Assembly (NCBI GenBank): GCA_016871015.1
Contig: VFZX01000030.1
Location: 1 to 37,057, forward strand
Origin: Acidobacteriota bacterium
GTDB taxonomy: Bacteria; Acidobacteriota; Terriglobia; Bryobacterales; Bryobacteraceae
Reading direction: 5' to 3'
DNA: 37,057 bases
Under the pieces are notes generated by a model that was not told the DNA's origin, did no database searches, and saw nothing but the letters and a program-made list of their open reading frames with translations. The number at the start of each line of letters is the position of its first letter. The first letter of the stretch is position 1. Below, in pieces: positions 1 to 8,338 of this stretch. Position numbers and translations under genes: made by a program.

Positions 1-40
1 TTGTTGTCCTTCCTTCACCCTCCCAGCCTGGAGGTTGTCA

Positions 41-87
41 AGGGGACATTTCTACTTTGCTCAAAGGGGACATTTTCACCTTGCTGT
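41..87. repeat. Two direct copies of an insertion-sequence-end-like motif
   Basis: Two similar copies of about 23 bases lie at 41-63 and 65-87, with a period of 24 bases. Each begins AGGGGACATTT and continues with a CTACTTTGCT or CACCTTGCT type tail. From general knowledge, GGGGACATTT-type repeats occur at the ends of IS21- and IS481-like elements, which often carry several end copies. No transposase is visible inside the window, so this may be the edge of an element lying to the left, or a remnant. The repeats sit just upstream of the Uma2-type gene. Confidence 0.5.
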
Positions 88-127
88 TACAGAGTTTTTT
101 CGTGGCGGCCCGCCCTATACTGGGTGC

Positions 128-730
128 ATGGCGTTCCTGATTGACCAAGCGTACTTGCCCGCTCGGTTAACGATCGGGCCAATGAACGACGACGAGTTCG
201 GCAGGTTCTGCAACGAGCATCCCGACCTGTCGTTTGAGATCACGGCGGATGGGGAGCTGATCGTAACGCCTCAGACTTTCACGCTGACCGGGGCTCGAAA
301 CAACAAGATCGCTTACCAGCTCGAAGGCTGGTCGGAACGGGACAACCGGGGATTAACGTTTGATTCGTCCACCGGTTGGGTATTGCCTGATTCTTCCCGC
401 CGGTCTCCGGACGCGGCGTGGATTCTCAAGGCAAGGATCCGCCAGATTGACGCCCAGAGCCGTGAACGCTTTTGGCACATTTGCCCGGACTTCGTGATCG
501 AGCTACGGTCCTCGACTGACCGTCTGCGCATTCTGCGCGAGAAGATGTTGATGTGGCTCAGCAACGGTGTCCAACTGGGTTGGCTGATTGATCCGGAGCG
601 CCACGCGGTTGAGATATACCGGCCTGGAACGGCTCCCCAGATCCTGGAGCCAGTGGACTCAGTCACCGGCGGCGACCCGGTTGCCGGATTCACTCTGGAC
701 CTGCGGCGGGTGTGGGATCCGATGGCTTAG
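128..730 (+). CDS. Uma2-family endonuclease-like protein
   Basis: A 200-residue protein matching the Uma2 (DUF820) family, predicted PD-(D/E)XK-fold nucleases of unknown physiological role. Visible signatures are the early FEITADGELIV segment, the SPDAAW motif with the first acidic residue, the strand CPDFVIELRS with the catalytic-type Glu, and the following helix-strand KMLMWLSNGVQLGWLID. The frame is open upstream to position 35, but that stretch runs through the GGGGACATTT repeats. The ATG at 128, where family similarity begins, is therefore the likely start. The last 72 bases overlap, tail to tail, the 3' end of the sensor kinase gene on the other strand. Uma2 genes are often solitary and spread near mobile DNA, which fits the repeats just upstream. 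The family call is fairly sure; any cleavage target is unknown. Confidence 0.8.
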   Translation: MAFLIDQAYLPARLTIGPMNDDEFGRFCNEHPDLSFEITADGELIVTPQTFTLTGARNNKIAYQLEGWSERDNRGLTFDSSTGWVLPDSSRRSPDAAWILKARIRQIDAQSRERFWHICPDFVIELRSSTDRLRILREKMLMWLSNGVQLGWLIDPERHAVEIYRPGTAPQILEPVDSVTGGDPVAGFTLDLRRVWDPMA

Positions 731-2752
731 GCACGCGTCCGCGATGGTGGCGAGGAGTTCCTCGCGCCGGACCGGTTTGGCCAGGAACCTGTCCATGCCG
801 GCCTCAACGCAACGGTCGCGGTCAGAGTCAAAGGCAGCCGCGGTAAGGGCGACAACCGGCGTGTTCTTGCCAGCGGCGCGAATCTTCCGGGTTGCGGCGA
901 TTCCGTCAAGCTCGGGCATGTGAACATCCATCAGGATCAGGTCGAAAGTCCGGGACAACGCCAACTCCACCGCCTCTTCTCCATTGATGGCTGTGGTCAC
1001 CTGATGTCCCGCTTTTTCGAGGAGCGCTGTCACCACTTTGCTGCTGACCGGATTATCCTCCGCCACCAGGATCGAAAGAGATCCTAGTGGGGTGGCTGCT
1101 TTGGCTGGAGCCGGCGCCACAGGACCCTCGCAAGCCGCGAGCAGCACCGTGAAGTGGAACGCACTGCCGGTGCGCGGCTTGCCGGTAACCGGATCGATCC
1201 AAGGGCTGTCCACCCAGATGGCGCCTCCCATCATGTGAACCAGGTTCAGCGAAATTGAGAGCCCTAACCCGGTTCCTCCATGCCGGCGGGTGGCTGAAGT
1301 GTCGGCCTGTTCGAACGGGCGGAAGATCTGGCTTTGCTGTTCCGGTGCGACTCCGATTCCCGTGTCGTAGATGACGAAATGGATCCGGTTGCGGCCGAGG
1401 TCGGCGCCGTCGTTGGTGACGAAAACGCGCACCGAGCCGGAGGCGGTGAACTTCACGGCATTCCCCGCGAGATTCAACAGGACCTGGCGGATGCGGCCCG
1501 CGTCGCCGAGGACGTGATCCGGGACCCCGGGATCGATGTCGAGCGACAGTTCCAGTTCCTTCTGCCGGGCGGCGAAAGCCAGAGTGTCGACCATACCCTG
1601 CACGCACCGGCGCAGATCTAACGGCGTCTCCGAGAGCTCCAATTTCCCGGCCTCGATCTTCGAAAAGTCGAGAATGTCGTTCAGGATCTGGAGGAGTGCC
1701 TCGGCTGAACTGTGGACATACGTCAAGTACTCGCGCTGAACAGGCTTAAGCGGAGTGCCGAGCACGAGCTCGGTCATACCAAGAACACCGTTCATGGGAG
1801 TCCGGATCTCGTGGCTCATGTTGGCCAGGAATTGGCCTTTGGCCGCCGCGGCGCGCAACGCTTCGACCCGGGCGGTCCGCAGCCTCCAAGCCATCCAGAC
1901 GAGTGCCATGGCGACAGTGAAGATCGCGATCACCGCCCGGCCCCGCCATTCAGCCGAATGTTGAGCGTTGAGAGCGTACTCAACCATCAAGGCGTCCTGC
2001 GAGATGTTGGAATGCCAACGGAAGCTGATGGTGATGAAGGTTCCGTCGCGAATCATGTCCGAGATGGCCAGGCGAATCAGGTCCGCCACTTTCTGGGCAT
2101 CCCGGTCGTGTCCGGTCGCCCCGATCCCAGACAATAGGCGGGCGTCCGGGATCGGTTCCAGACGCACCCGGCAGCCTGCGGCAAGTGGTAACGGCGCGCT
2201 TTGCTGCATGCTGCTTCCGACAACGGCACCGTCAATCTCACCCGCACAAACCGCGCCCATCAGCGCGGGCATCCTTGGATACCGCCTGATCTTGACTCCT
2301 GGCAGGTGGCTGCGGACGATAGTATCACCCGCCGGATTTGCCGTACCCGCGACTCCGCCCCAGCCGCGCAGCGCACGGGGCGGCGTTTCTTCCAACACGA
2401 CCAGGAAATACGTGGATGCCAGGTACGGCTCCGACACATAGATCCCGGTGCGTCCGGGAATGTCATTGATCATCGGCCAAAGGTCAATCGCTCCCGATGC
2501 AACAGCGGTTTCCGGGCTCTCGGAGTACTCCACCCAGTGGAGCTTAACCCCGGCCCGCCGCGCGGCCTCGGCGGCGATTTCAACGATCGGCCCGCCCGGC
2601 CGCCCGGTTGCTGCATGTTCAGAGCGCGGGCGCAGATGGCCGATCTTGTACGTCCGGTTCAGGTCCGGGCCGCGCATGCGCCACCACCCCGCCGCCGCCG
2701 AAACGAGGATCACCCCGGACACAAAGACCGCTATCGTTCGGGCCGAGGGCAT
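659..2752 (-). CDS. Hybrid sensor histidine kinase with periplasmic solute-binding domain
   Basis: Numbering counts from a TTG at 2758; the ATG at 2752 lies two codons later and is preferred because GAGGGG sits about 8 bases upstream of it. A membrane segment (about 7-25) is followed by a periplasmic bacterial solute-binding family 3 domain (about 35-245), a second membrane segment (273-292), and a HisKA domain with SHEIRTP (phospho-acceptor His316). The ATPase domain has an N box around Asn433, DTGIG at 465-469 and GGTGLGL at 494-500. The C-terminal receiver has Asp568, phospho-acceptor Asp611 and Lys661. Such kinases sense a small ligand such as an amino acid or organic acid and pass phosphate to an internal receiver. 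No output regulator or separate phosphotransfer protein is nearby. It lies 36 bases after the oxidoreductase gene and is probably the last gene of the aminotransferase operon. The ligand is unknown. Confidence 0.9.
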   Translation of the reverse strand: MPSARTIAVFVSGVILVSAAAGWWRMRGPDLNRTYKIGHLRPRSEHAATGRPGGPIVEIAAEAARRAGVKLHWVEYSESPETAVASGAIDLWPMINDIPGRTGIYVSEPYLASTYFLVVLEETPPRALRGWGGVAGTANPAGDTIVRSHLPGVKIRRYPRMPALMGAVCAGEIDGAVVGSSMQQSAPLPLAAGCRVRLEPIPDARLLSGIGATGHDRDAQKVADLIRLAISDMIRDGTFITISFRWHSNISQDALMVEYALNAQHSAEWRGRAVIAIFTVAMALVWMAWRLRTARVEALRAAAAKGQFLANMSHEIRTPMNGVLGMTELVLGTPLKPVQREYLTYVHSSAEALLQILNDILDFSKIEAGKLELSETPLDLRRCVQGMVDTLAFAARQKELELSLDIDPGVPDHVLGDAGRIRQVLLNLAGNAVKFTASGSVRVFVTNDGADLGRNRIHFVIYDTGIGVAPEQQSQIFRPFEQADTSATRRHGGTGLGLSISLNLVHMMGGAIWVDSPWIDPVTGKPRTGSAFHFTVLLAACEGPVAPAPAKAATPLGSLSILVAEDNPVSSKVVTALLEKAGHQVTTAINGEEAVELALSRTFDLILMDVHMPELDGIAATRKIRAAGKNTPVVALTAAAFDSDRDRCVEAGMDRFLAKPVRREELLATIADACLSHRIPHPPQVQSESGNRVAAGD

Positions 2753-2788
2753 TTCCAAATCCCCTCTTCGGCGGGGATGGTCTTTATC

Positions 2789-3994
2789 TTAATCCAAACG
2801 GACGGATGGCGGGGATCCGGGTTCTATAACTACTAGTCGCCCGCCATTTTGGATCGACAGCCGGCCCGCTTCGATCACCATTTCGTTGAAGTTCGAGTTG
2901 GCGGGAGTCGCCAGTACTCCCACGTCATCAATCTCTTGCAGGACCACGGCCCGGTCCATGGCGGGCGCGGATTCAACCCGGATGGCGGCGCGGATCAGGT
3001 AGTCGATGCTGCGGAATCCGTATCCGGTGCAGGTGAGCCCGGGAACTCCGGTGTCGATGTACTGAAAGTACTCAGTGCTCGGCTCATGGAATACGGTGCC
3101 GCCGTCGGAGTCCATGCGCCGGGTGTAGCAATAACGGATGCCGCGGTACTGGTCGGAATGTTCGAGCCAGGCTCCCCGCTCTCCGTCGGAGAAGTACATC
3201 ATGATCCCCTGGGTGTTGGATCCGGGGGCCTCATCGGGGAAGCTGAGCGTGTTCTGGACATTCAGACACGCGCCGTTGTTCCAGATCACGCGGGCGTCGG
3301 TCCACAGATAGCCTTCCTTGCCGTTGGGGAAGCGGTCCATGATGCCGTACACCGAAACCGCCGTGGGACGGAGCCCAGTGACAAACGCCACGAAATCGAC
3401 GTAGTGGCAGCCGATGTAGGTAAAGGCGTCGGAGTTCTCGGGTGTGAACCAGTTCTGGAAATTCGAGCGGCGATAATACCACTTCTCCATCAGACGGGCG
3501 GTTCCCAGCTTGAACTCGCCGAACATTCCCTCCCGGAACCGGCGGCGCGCCAGCAGCGTCCGGTCGTCGAACCGCTTGTGGTACTCGATGCCGACGAACA
3601 GATTCCGCGATTTGGCGAAGCGCTCAATCTCCAGCGCATGGGCGATGGTCAATACCAGCGGCTTGACCGCGATCACGTGCTGATCGTGCCGGAGCGCGGT
3701 CATCACCACGTCGTAATGGATCTGATCCGGCACTGCGGCGATCACAATTTGACGCGGAGGCATGGCGGCGATCACATCGGCGTAGGGATCGAGCGCCGGA
3801 GTGAACGAATGTCCGGGGAAGGCGCGCTGATGGATCATCGCGTTGTCGGCGAGCGACCGCAGGGTTTCGGGACTCCGCGCGCAGACCGTGACCGGGCCAA
3901 TCAGGTCCATCCTCTGCAATTGATAAAGAGATGGCAATATCTGATCGTGGGCGATCATGCCGCCGCCGATCATCGTGACCGCGGGTTTCAGCAT
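2789..3994 (-). CDS. Gfo/Idh/MocA-family NAD(P)-dependent oxidoreductase
   Basis: A 401-residue protein. The N-terminal Rossmann fold has the dinucleotide-binding turn GGGMIA at 10-15. A VKP motif at 110-112 replaces the usual EKP that carries the active-site lysine, so the Glu is lost but the Lys is kept. GCHYVD at 195-200 matches the His-containing catalytic segment of the C-terminal domain. The family oxidises sugars, inositols or related polyols, or reduces ketones, using NAD(P); the substrate cannot be read from sequence. No signal peptide is seen, so it is probably cytoplasmic. Its start overlaps the end of the haloacid-dehalogenase-like gene by 7 bases, suggesting coupled translation. 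Confidence 0.85.
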   Translation of the reverse strand: MLKPAVTMIGGGMIAHDQILPSLYQLQRMDLIGPVTVCARSPETLRSLADNAMIHQRAFPGHSFTPALDPYADVIAAMPPRQIVIAAVPDQIHYDVVMTALRHDQHVIAVKPLVLTIAHALEIERFAKSRNLFVGIEYHKRFDDRTLLARRRFREGMFGEFKLGTARLMEKWYYRRSNFQNWFTPENSDAFTYIGCHYVDFVAFVTGLRPTAVSVYGIMDRFPNGKEGYLWTDARVIWNNGACLNVQNTLSFPDEAPGSNTQGIMMYFSDGERGAWLEHSDQYRGIRYCYTRRMDSDGGTVFHEPSTEYFQYIDTGVPGLTCTGYGFRSIDYLIRAAIRVESAPAMDRAVVLQEIDDVGVLATPANSNFNEMVIEAGRLSIQNGGRLVVIEPGSPPSVRLD

Positions 3995-4698
3995 CCGAGC
4001 TTCTCCGCCAGCTCAACGAACGACCGCGTATTGTGCGTGAATTCCGGCTCCGGCGAGACATCCATTTTCGCGCCCGGGCCCCGCTCGAGGGGCCGCGCGA
4101 CAAACGCAGTCTGGAGTCCGGCCCGGGCCGCCGCGCGCAGGTCGTTCTTGTGCGCGGCCACCATCATTACCTCGGCGGGAGGCAGATCGAGCAGCCGGCA
4201 AGCGCCGAGGTAGGCTTCCGGATCCGGCTTGTAGTGCTTGACCAGCTCGGCCGAGAGGATCACGTCCCACGGAAGGCCGCCAAACTTGGCCATGTTGGTG
4301 AGCAGCGCGACATTTCCATTGGAAAGGGTCGCGATGATGTGCTTCGTCTTGAGCCGCGTGAGACCGGCGACTGCATCCGGCCATGGATGCAGCCGGTGCC
4401 AGACCTTGTTCAGCCGCTGCTTGTCGGTCTCGGAAAGCCCGGATATCTTGAATTTTTCGAGCAGACCGTCCAGGATCCGGCGATGAAGCTGGTCAATGTT
4501 CATCCAGGGAAGCTTTCCAGTGCGGACCAGATCCATTGAGGGTCCGTAGCCGCCGCGCCAGGCATCGGCGAGCGCTGCCCAGTCGGCCTGAATGTGGTGG
4601 GAGCGGGTCCACTCGGCGCCTTCTTTGATGATCGAGCCGCGCCAGTCTACCACGGTTCCGAACACATCGAATGTCAGTGCACGGACCGGAGCGGGCAT
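3988..4698 (-). CDS. Haloacid dehalogenase type II-like hydrolase
   Basis: A 236-residue HAD-superfamily protein. Motif I is FDVFGTVVD with nucleophile Asp11. Motif II is LSNGN with Ser126-Asn127, motif III is HYKPDP with Lys157, and motif IV is the region around His183-Lys184-Asp186. The SNGN and YKPDP pattern and the length match the L-2-haloacid dehalogenase subgroup, which hydrolyses 2-halo acids by an Asp ester. Motif IV (AAHKNDL) differs from the SSNAWD of characterised dehalogenases, so another small organic acid or phosphate substrate is possible. It starts 2 bases after the aminotransferase stop and overlaps the following oxidoreductase gene, so the three are very likely co-transcribed. 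Confidence 0.8.
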   Translation of the reverse strand: MPAPVRALTFDVFGTVVDWRGSIIKEGAEWTRSHHIQADWAALADAWRGGYGPSMDLVRTGKLPWMNIDQLHRRILDGLLEKFKISGLSETDKQRLNKVWHRLHPWPDAVAGLTRLKTKHIIATLSNGNVALLTNMAKFGGLPWDVILSAELVKHYKPDPEAYLGACRLLDLPPAEVMMVAAHKNDLRAAARAGLQTAFVARPLERGPGAKMDVSPEPEFTHNTRSFVELAEKLGC

Positions 4699-4700
4699 CG

Positions 4701-6083
4701 CTACGCCGCCATCCTACGCCGCGCGAGTACGGCGTGGAACGCATCCTCGAACACGTCCAGGCTGTCGTTCATCGCTTCTTCGGTAATGCACAGCGGCGGA
4801 CAGATCTTGATCGTTCCGCCGCCGTATCCTACTGGTGAAAACATGAGCACACCACGGTCGGCTGCCGCTTCAATCACGTCCCACGCCAAGTCGGCGTCCG
4901 GCTCCTTGCTCCCCGGACGGATGCAGGCGACACCAGCGACCAGCCCCTTGCCATCCACGCACCCAATTTCCGGGTGGCGCTGCTTCATTGTCCGCAGACG
5001 GCCGTGCATCAGGTTCCCTACGCTGGCCGCGTTGCCCGTCAGATCCTCCCGCAGGATCAAATCGATGTTGGCGAGCGCGGCGGCGCAGCAGACCGGATTC
5101 CCGGTGTGGGTGGAGGTCATGCTGCCCGGAGGATGCAGGTCCATCAGATGCGACCAGCCGATCACGCAGGATATCGGCAATGAACTTGAAATTCCCTTGC
5201 CCCAGGTGCTCAGGTCGGGCAGAATCCCGTAATGCTGGTATCCGGCGAGTTTCCCGGTACGGCCGAATCCCGCCTGGACTTCGTCGCAGACCAGCAGCGC
5301 CCTGTGCGCGGTGCACCAGGCCCGCAGATTCCGCATGAATTCGACCGGTGCGAAGGAGCCAGATCCCCCTTGGTAGGTCTCAAGCATCACCCCGCACACT
5401 TCCGCCGGCTGGACGTTCTGCTCCTGGAGCGCTCGCAGGAAGAAATCGAAGCTCGTATCCGGCGTCCGGAAACCGTCGGGGAAGGGGACTTGGACGAAGC
5501 CTGGATCAAGGTTTACGATCCATTCCTTCAACGAGGGGATGCCACCCGCTTGTTGCGAGCCCAGAGTCCGCCCGTGGAATGACTTCTCGAACGAGACGAC
5601 CACGTTCTTGCGGCGCCCACCGGCCTTTACTCCGTGGGTGCGGCAAATCTTGATGGAGCACTCGACGGCTTCCGAACCGGTCGTCAGCAGAAACACCTTC
5701 CGGTTTTCCTCACCGAACATGGTGGCGAGCTTCTCGACCAGCCGCATCCGGGGATGATTCGGGAAACAGTAGTTCGTGAGCAGCTTGTGCTGGGCCTGCG
5801 CGACCACGGCATCAATGATCTCCTGCCGGCCGTGTCCGGCGTTAGTGATCAGGACACCGCTGGTCCAGTCGATCCAGCAGTTGCCCGCGCCGTCCCACAC
5901 CTGGAATCCCTCCGCGTGGTCCCACAGGATCGGCGGCTGCCCCTGCATGGCAACCGGCTCGTACCTGTGAAGCGCCTCAAGCACAGCGACCGTCTGCGGC
6001 GCAGGGATGTCTGTCGCGATGCGGCGGTATTTGGACTCCACCCGGGGAACCGGCCGGGGCGTCAACGAATACGATCTAGCCAT
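4701..6083 (-). CDS. Class III PLP-dependent aminotransferase
   Basis: A 460-residue protein of the 4-aminobutyrate/ornithine aminotransferase (class III) type. Seen are GSEA at 136-139 (phosphate-binding turn), FHGRTLGS near 169-176, CDEVQAGFGRTGK with the cofactor-binding Asp267, and WGKG with the PLP Schiff-base Lys296. The T-x-T-GNP-x-C segment near 325-333 completes the fold. It transfers an amino group, usually from an omega- or alpha-amino acid to 2-oxoglutarate or pyruvate; the donor is not evident. It is probably the first gene of the minus-strand set aminotransferase, HAD hydrolase, oxidoreductase, sensor kinase. Its start lies only 36 bases from the start of the divergent mannonate-dehydratase-like gene. 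Confidence 0.9.
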   Translation of the reverse strand: MARSYSLTPRPVPRVESKYRRIATDIPAPQTVAVLEALHRYEPVAMQGQPPILWDHAEGFQVWDGAGNCWIDWTSGVLITNAGHGRQEIIDAVVAQAQHKLLTNYCFPNHPRMRLVEKLATMFGEENRKVFLLTTGSEAVECSIKICRTHGVKAGGRRKNVVVSFEKSFHGRTLGSQQAGGIPSLKEWIVNLDPGFVQVPFPDGFRTPDTSFDFFLRALQEQNVQPAEVCGVMLETYQGGSGSFAPVEFMRNLRAWCTAHRALLVCDEVQAGFGRTGKLAGYQHYGILPDLSTWGKGISSSLPISCVIGWSHLMDLHPPGSMTSTHTGNPVCCAAALANIDLILREDLTGNAASVGNLMHGRLRTMKQRHPEIGCVDGKGLVAGVACIRPGSKEPDADLAWDVIEAAADRGVLMFSPVGYGGGTIKICPPLCITEEAMNDSLDVFEDAFHAVLARRRMAA

Positions 6084-6119
6084 GTACTGGAGAGGTCAGA
6101 ATGCTCTAGTCTATCAAGT
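6084..6119. promoter_or_regulatory. Short divergent intergenic region
   Basis: Only 36 bases separate the divergent starts of the aminotransferase and the enolase-superfamily gene, so the promoters of both must lie here or inside the opposite gene. I see no clear ribosome-binding site for either start and no consensus -35/-10 pair. The TAGTCTAT stretch near 6107-6114 could hold a weak -10 element for the plus-strand gene. The arrangement would allow shared regulation of both operons, which is inference. Confidence 0.4.
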
Positions 6120-7421
6120 ATGCTGCGCCGAGATTTGCTTGCCACACTGGCCGCTCCGCTGGCCGCCACCGCACAGGAAGTGAACCGCACGCGCGGCCTT
6201 CCGCCGCTGACCATCAAAAACGTCAGGATCATCCCGACGAGCGGCGGAGGCCGCTATCAATGGGTCTTTGTCAAAATCGAGACCAGCGAGCCCGGACTCT
6301 ACGGACTGGGGTCGGCCAGCAACGTGAACAACGCGTTCTCCGTGGTTTCAGCGATCGAGAAACACTACGCGCCGTTCTGGATCGGCAAGGATGTCGCGCG
6401 CATCGAGGACAACTGGCAGAACACGCATGTCCGAAGCTACTGGCGGAACGGGACCATCCACAACAATGTCCTCTCGGCGCTCGACATGGCGCTGTGGGAC
6501 ATCAAGGGCAAGCGCGCTGGAATGCCCGTGTACGATCTGCTCGGTGGAAAAGCGCGGGATGCCGTTCCGATGTACGCACACGCCGACGGCCGCGACCTGA
6601 ACGCACTCACCGAAAGCGCGCGCAAGTACATCGAGGAAGGCTACCGCCATGTGCGCGTGCAGTTGGGCGGATACGGCGGTGGCGGAATGATCGCACCGGG
6701 ACAAGGCAGCCGCCCCGCCACCGGCTTCCGGGGCGTGGCATTCGACGAAGAGTTGTACGTCGACGTGATCCCGAAGATGTTCGAGCATCTGCGGGTCAAG
6801 CTCGGCAACGACGTGAAGCTGTGCCACGACGTTCACGAGCACCTGACCCCGATCATGGCGGTGGAGCTGTCCAAGCGCTGCGAGCCTTACAGGCTGTTCT
6901 TCCTCGAAGACGTGCTCGCGCCGGAACAGATCCAGTGGTTCCGCAACATCCGGCAGGTGTGCACCACGCCCATGGCCATGGGCGAGCTGTTCACGCATCC
7001 GCTCGAGTGGGTTCCGCTGATCAGCGAGCGGTTGATCGATTTCTTCCGCGGGCGCGTGTCCCAGATCGGTGGAATTACGGCGGCGAAGAAGGTCGCGGCG
7101 CTGTGCGAGACGTTCGGTTGCCGCACCGCGTTCCAGGAGGGTGGCGACAACGATCCGGTGAACCAGCTCGCGGCCTACCACGTGGACCTCTCGATCTCGA
7201 GCTTCGGGATTCAGGAAGAGAATCACTTCCCCAGGATCGTGCACGACATGCTGCCAGGCACGGCGGTGCTCAAGGGCGGCTACTTGTACGGCAGCGACAA
7301 GCCGGGCCTCGGGATCGAGATCAACGAAGCCCTCGCCGCCAAGCACCCGCTGGTTCCGCCGCCGGGCGGTGATAGCTGGACCACTGTGCGCGGGATGGAC
7401 GGGAGCCTGGTCAAGCCGTGA
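6120..7421 (+). CDS. Enolase-superfamily, D-mannonate dehydratase-like protein with export signal
   Basis: A 433-residue protein of the mandelate racemase/muconate lactonising group. Metal ligands fall at Asp237 (in HDVHEHLTP), Glu263 (in FLEDVLAP) and Glu289 (in MGELFTHP). The 26-residue spacings are the same as in characterised D-mannonate dehydratase ManD, as is the His two residues after the Asp. ManD uses Mg2+ to dehydrate D-mannonate to 2-keto-3-deoxygluconate. The N-terminus MLRRDLLATLAAPLAATAQ has a twin-arginine, a hydrophobic stretch and an Ala-x-Ala site, so export (Tat or Sec) is predicted, which is unusual for this cytoplasmic family. The reading frame is open further upstream through the aminotransferase region, but similarity starts at ATG 6120. 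It is followed, with overlapping stop and start, by a cupin gene. The sugar acid substrate is uncertain. Confidence 0.85.
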   Translation: MLRRDLLATLAAPLAATAQEVNRTRGLPPLTIKNVRIIPTSGGGRYQWVFVKIETSEPGLYGLGSASNVNNAFSVVSAIEKHYAPFWIGKDVARIEDNWQNTHVRSYWRNGTIHNNVLSALDMALWDIKGKRAGMPVYDLLGGKARDAVPMYAHADGRDLNALTESARKYIEEGYRHVRVQLGGYGGGGMIAPGQGSRPATGFRGVAFDEELYVDVIPKMFEHLRVKLGNDVKLCHDVHEHLTPIMAVELSKRCEPYRLFFLEDVLAPEQIQWFRNIRQVCTTPMAMGELFTHPLEWVPLISERLIDFFRGRVSQIGGITAAKKVAALCETFGCRTAFQEGGDNDPVNQLAAYHVDLSISSFGIQEENHFPRIVHDMLPGTAVLKGGYLYGSDKPGLGIEINEALAAKHPLVPPPGGDSWTTVRGMDGSLVKP

Positions 7422-8338
7422 TGCGCGCGGCCGGCCTGTTCATCGCTTGCTCCGCGGTCCTCGCACAGCGGAGCCTGCCTCCGACGGATGCGGCGTGGGC
7501 GCCCAAGCCCGCGAGTCCACCGGCATACACCACGCCGCACAAGCCGCACGTGAAGCTCGCCGAATTGCGCAAGAAGCATGCTGGCGAGCGGGAATGGCGC
7601 GAGCAGGTGGTGGACGACGCGTACCTGTCCGCCGCATACGTGCAGGCCGCGGCGGCGGCCGCGACCCCGAAGCGCTTCCATCCGGAAACGCGAGCCTGGT
7701 GGGTGGTGCTCGGCGGCGGGGTCCGGTTCGAGATCGAAGGAGTCGAGGCGTTCGTTGCGCGCAAGGGGTCGTTTGTCCAGGTCCCGTTGCAGACGGTGTA
7801 CGCGATGACGGTGGAGGCCGGTGGACCGGCACTATGGCTGGAGGTCCACGTTGCGGGCGCGAAGACTCTCTATCCGCGCGAGACCAAGCCACCCGCGGGG
7901 TCCGATTGGATTCCCGTCAAGCTCGGCCGGCGGAAAGGGCTATGGGGCGAGGGCAACCGCCCGCACGTGACATTCGATCACTTCGTACGGTCCGCCAAGC
8001 CCGACGAGCGCGGATTGAGCGTCCAGCAGATCGTCAAGGACGACCGTGGCGCGGTCAATTTCATCTACGGGTCGGAAAAGGACCTGGCGCCGCTCAACCC
8101 CAAAGACAAGGGCCACTACCACCCGGAAGCGCCGGAGTTCTGGATTATCATGGGCGGCCAGCTGCGGTACGCCATCGAAGGCCAGCCGCTCATCATCGGG
8201 GGTTGGGGCGACCTGGTCTACGTGCCGCCGTACACATTCCACGCCCCGCGGTTCCATGGTCCCGAGCCCGCGTGCCGGGTGTCGATGAACGGATACCCGT
8301 ACATCTCGCACCTGTTCGAGGACCGGGCGGGTCAGTAG
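7421..8338 (+). CDS. Double cupin-domain protein, probably exported
   Basis: A 305-residue protein. A short hydrophobic N-terminus (MRAAGLFIACSAVLAQ) looks like a Sec signal. Two cupin barrels follow. The first, around 85-145, has H87-x-E89 and a WVVLGGGVRFEIEG strand. The second, around 225-285, has the metal-binding set GHYHPEAPEFW (His232, His234, Glu239) and His274 in TFHAPRFH. The second barrel therefore looks metal-bound while the first is partly degenerate. The ATG at 7421 overlaps the TGA of the preceding gene; a GTG one codon earlier is the alternative. Such cupins are isomerases, dioxygenases or sugar-binding proteins; the exact role is unknown. Its end overlaps the minus-strand isomerase-like gene by 7 bases. 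Confidence 0.75.
   Translation: MRAAGLFIACSAVLAQRSLPPTDAAWAPKPASPPAYTTPHKPHVKLAELRKKHAGEREWREQVVDDAYLSAAYVQAAAAAATPKRFHPETRAWWVVLGGGVRFEIEGVEAFVARKGSFVQVPLQTVYAMTVEAGGPALWLEVHVAGAKTLYPRETKPPAGSDWIPVKLGRRKGLWGEGNRPHVTFDHFVRSAKPDERGLSVQQIVKDDRGAVNFIYGSEKDLAPLNPKDKGHYHPEAPEFWIIMGGQLRYAIEGQPLIIGGWGDLVYVPPYTFHAPRFHGPEPACRVSMNGYPYISHLFEDRAGQ

Noticed and set aside
5634-6119. Upstream extension of the mannonate-dehydratase-like reading frame
   Set aside because: It is antisense to the aminotransferase and has no family similarity; the export signal begins at ATG 6120.
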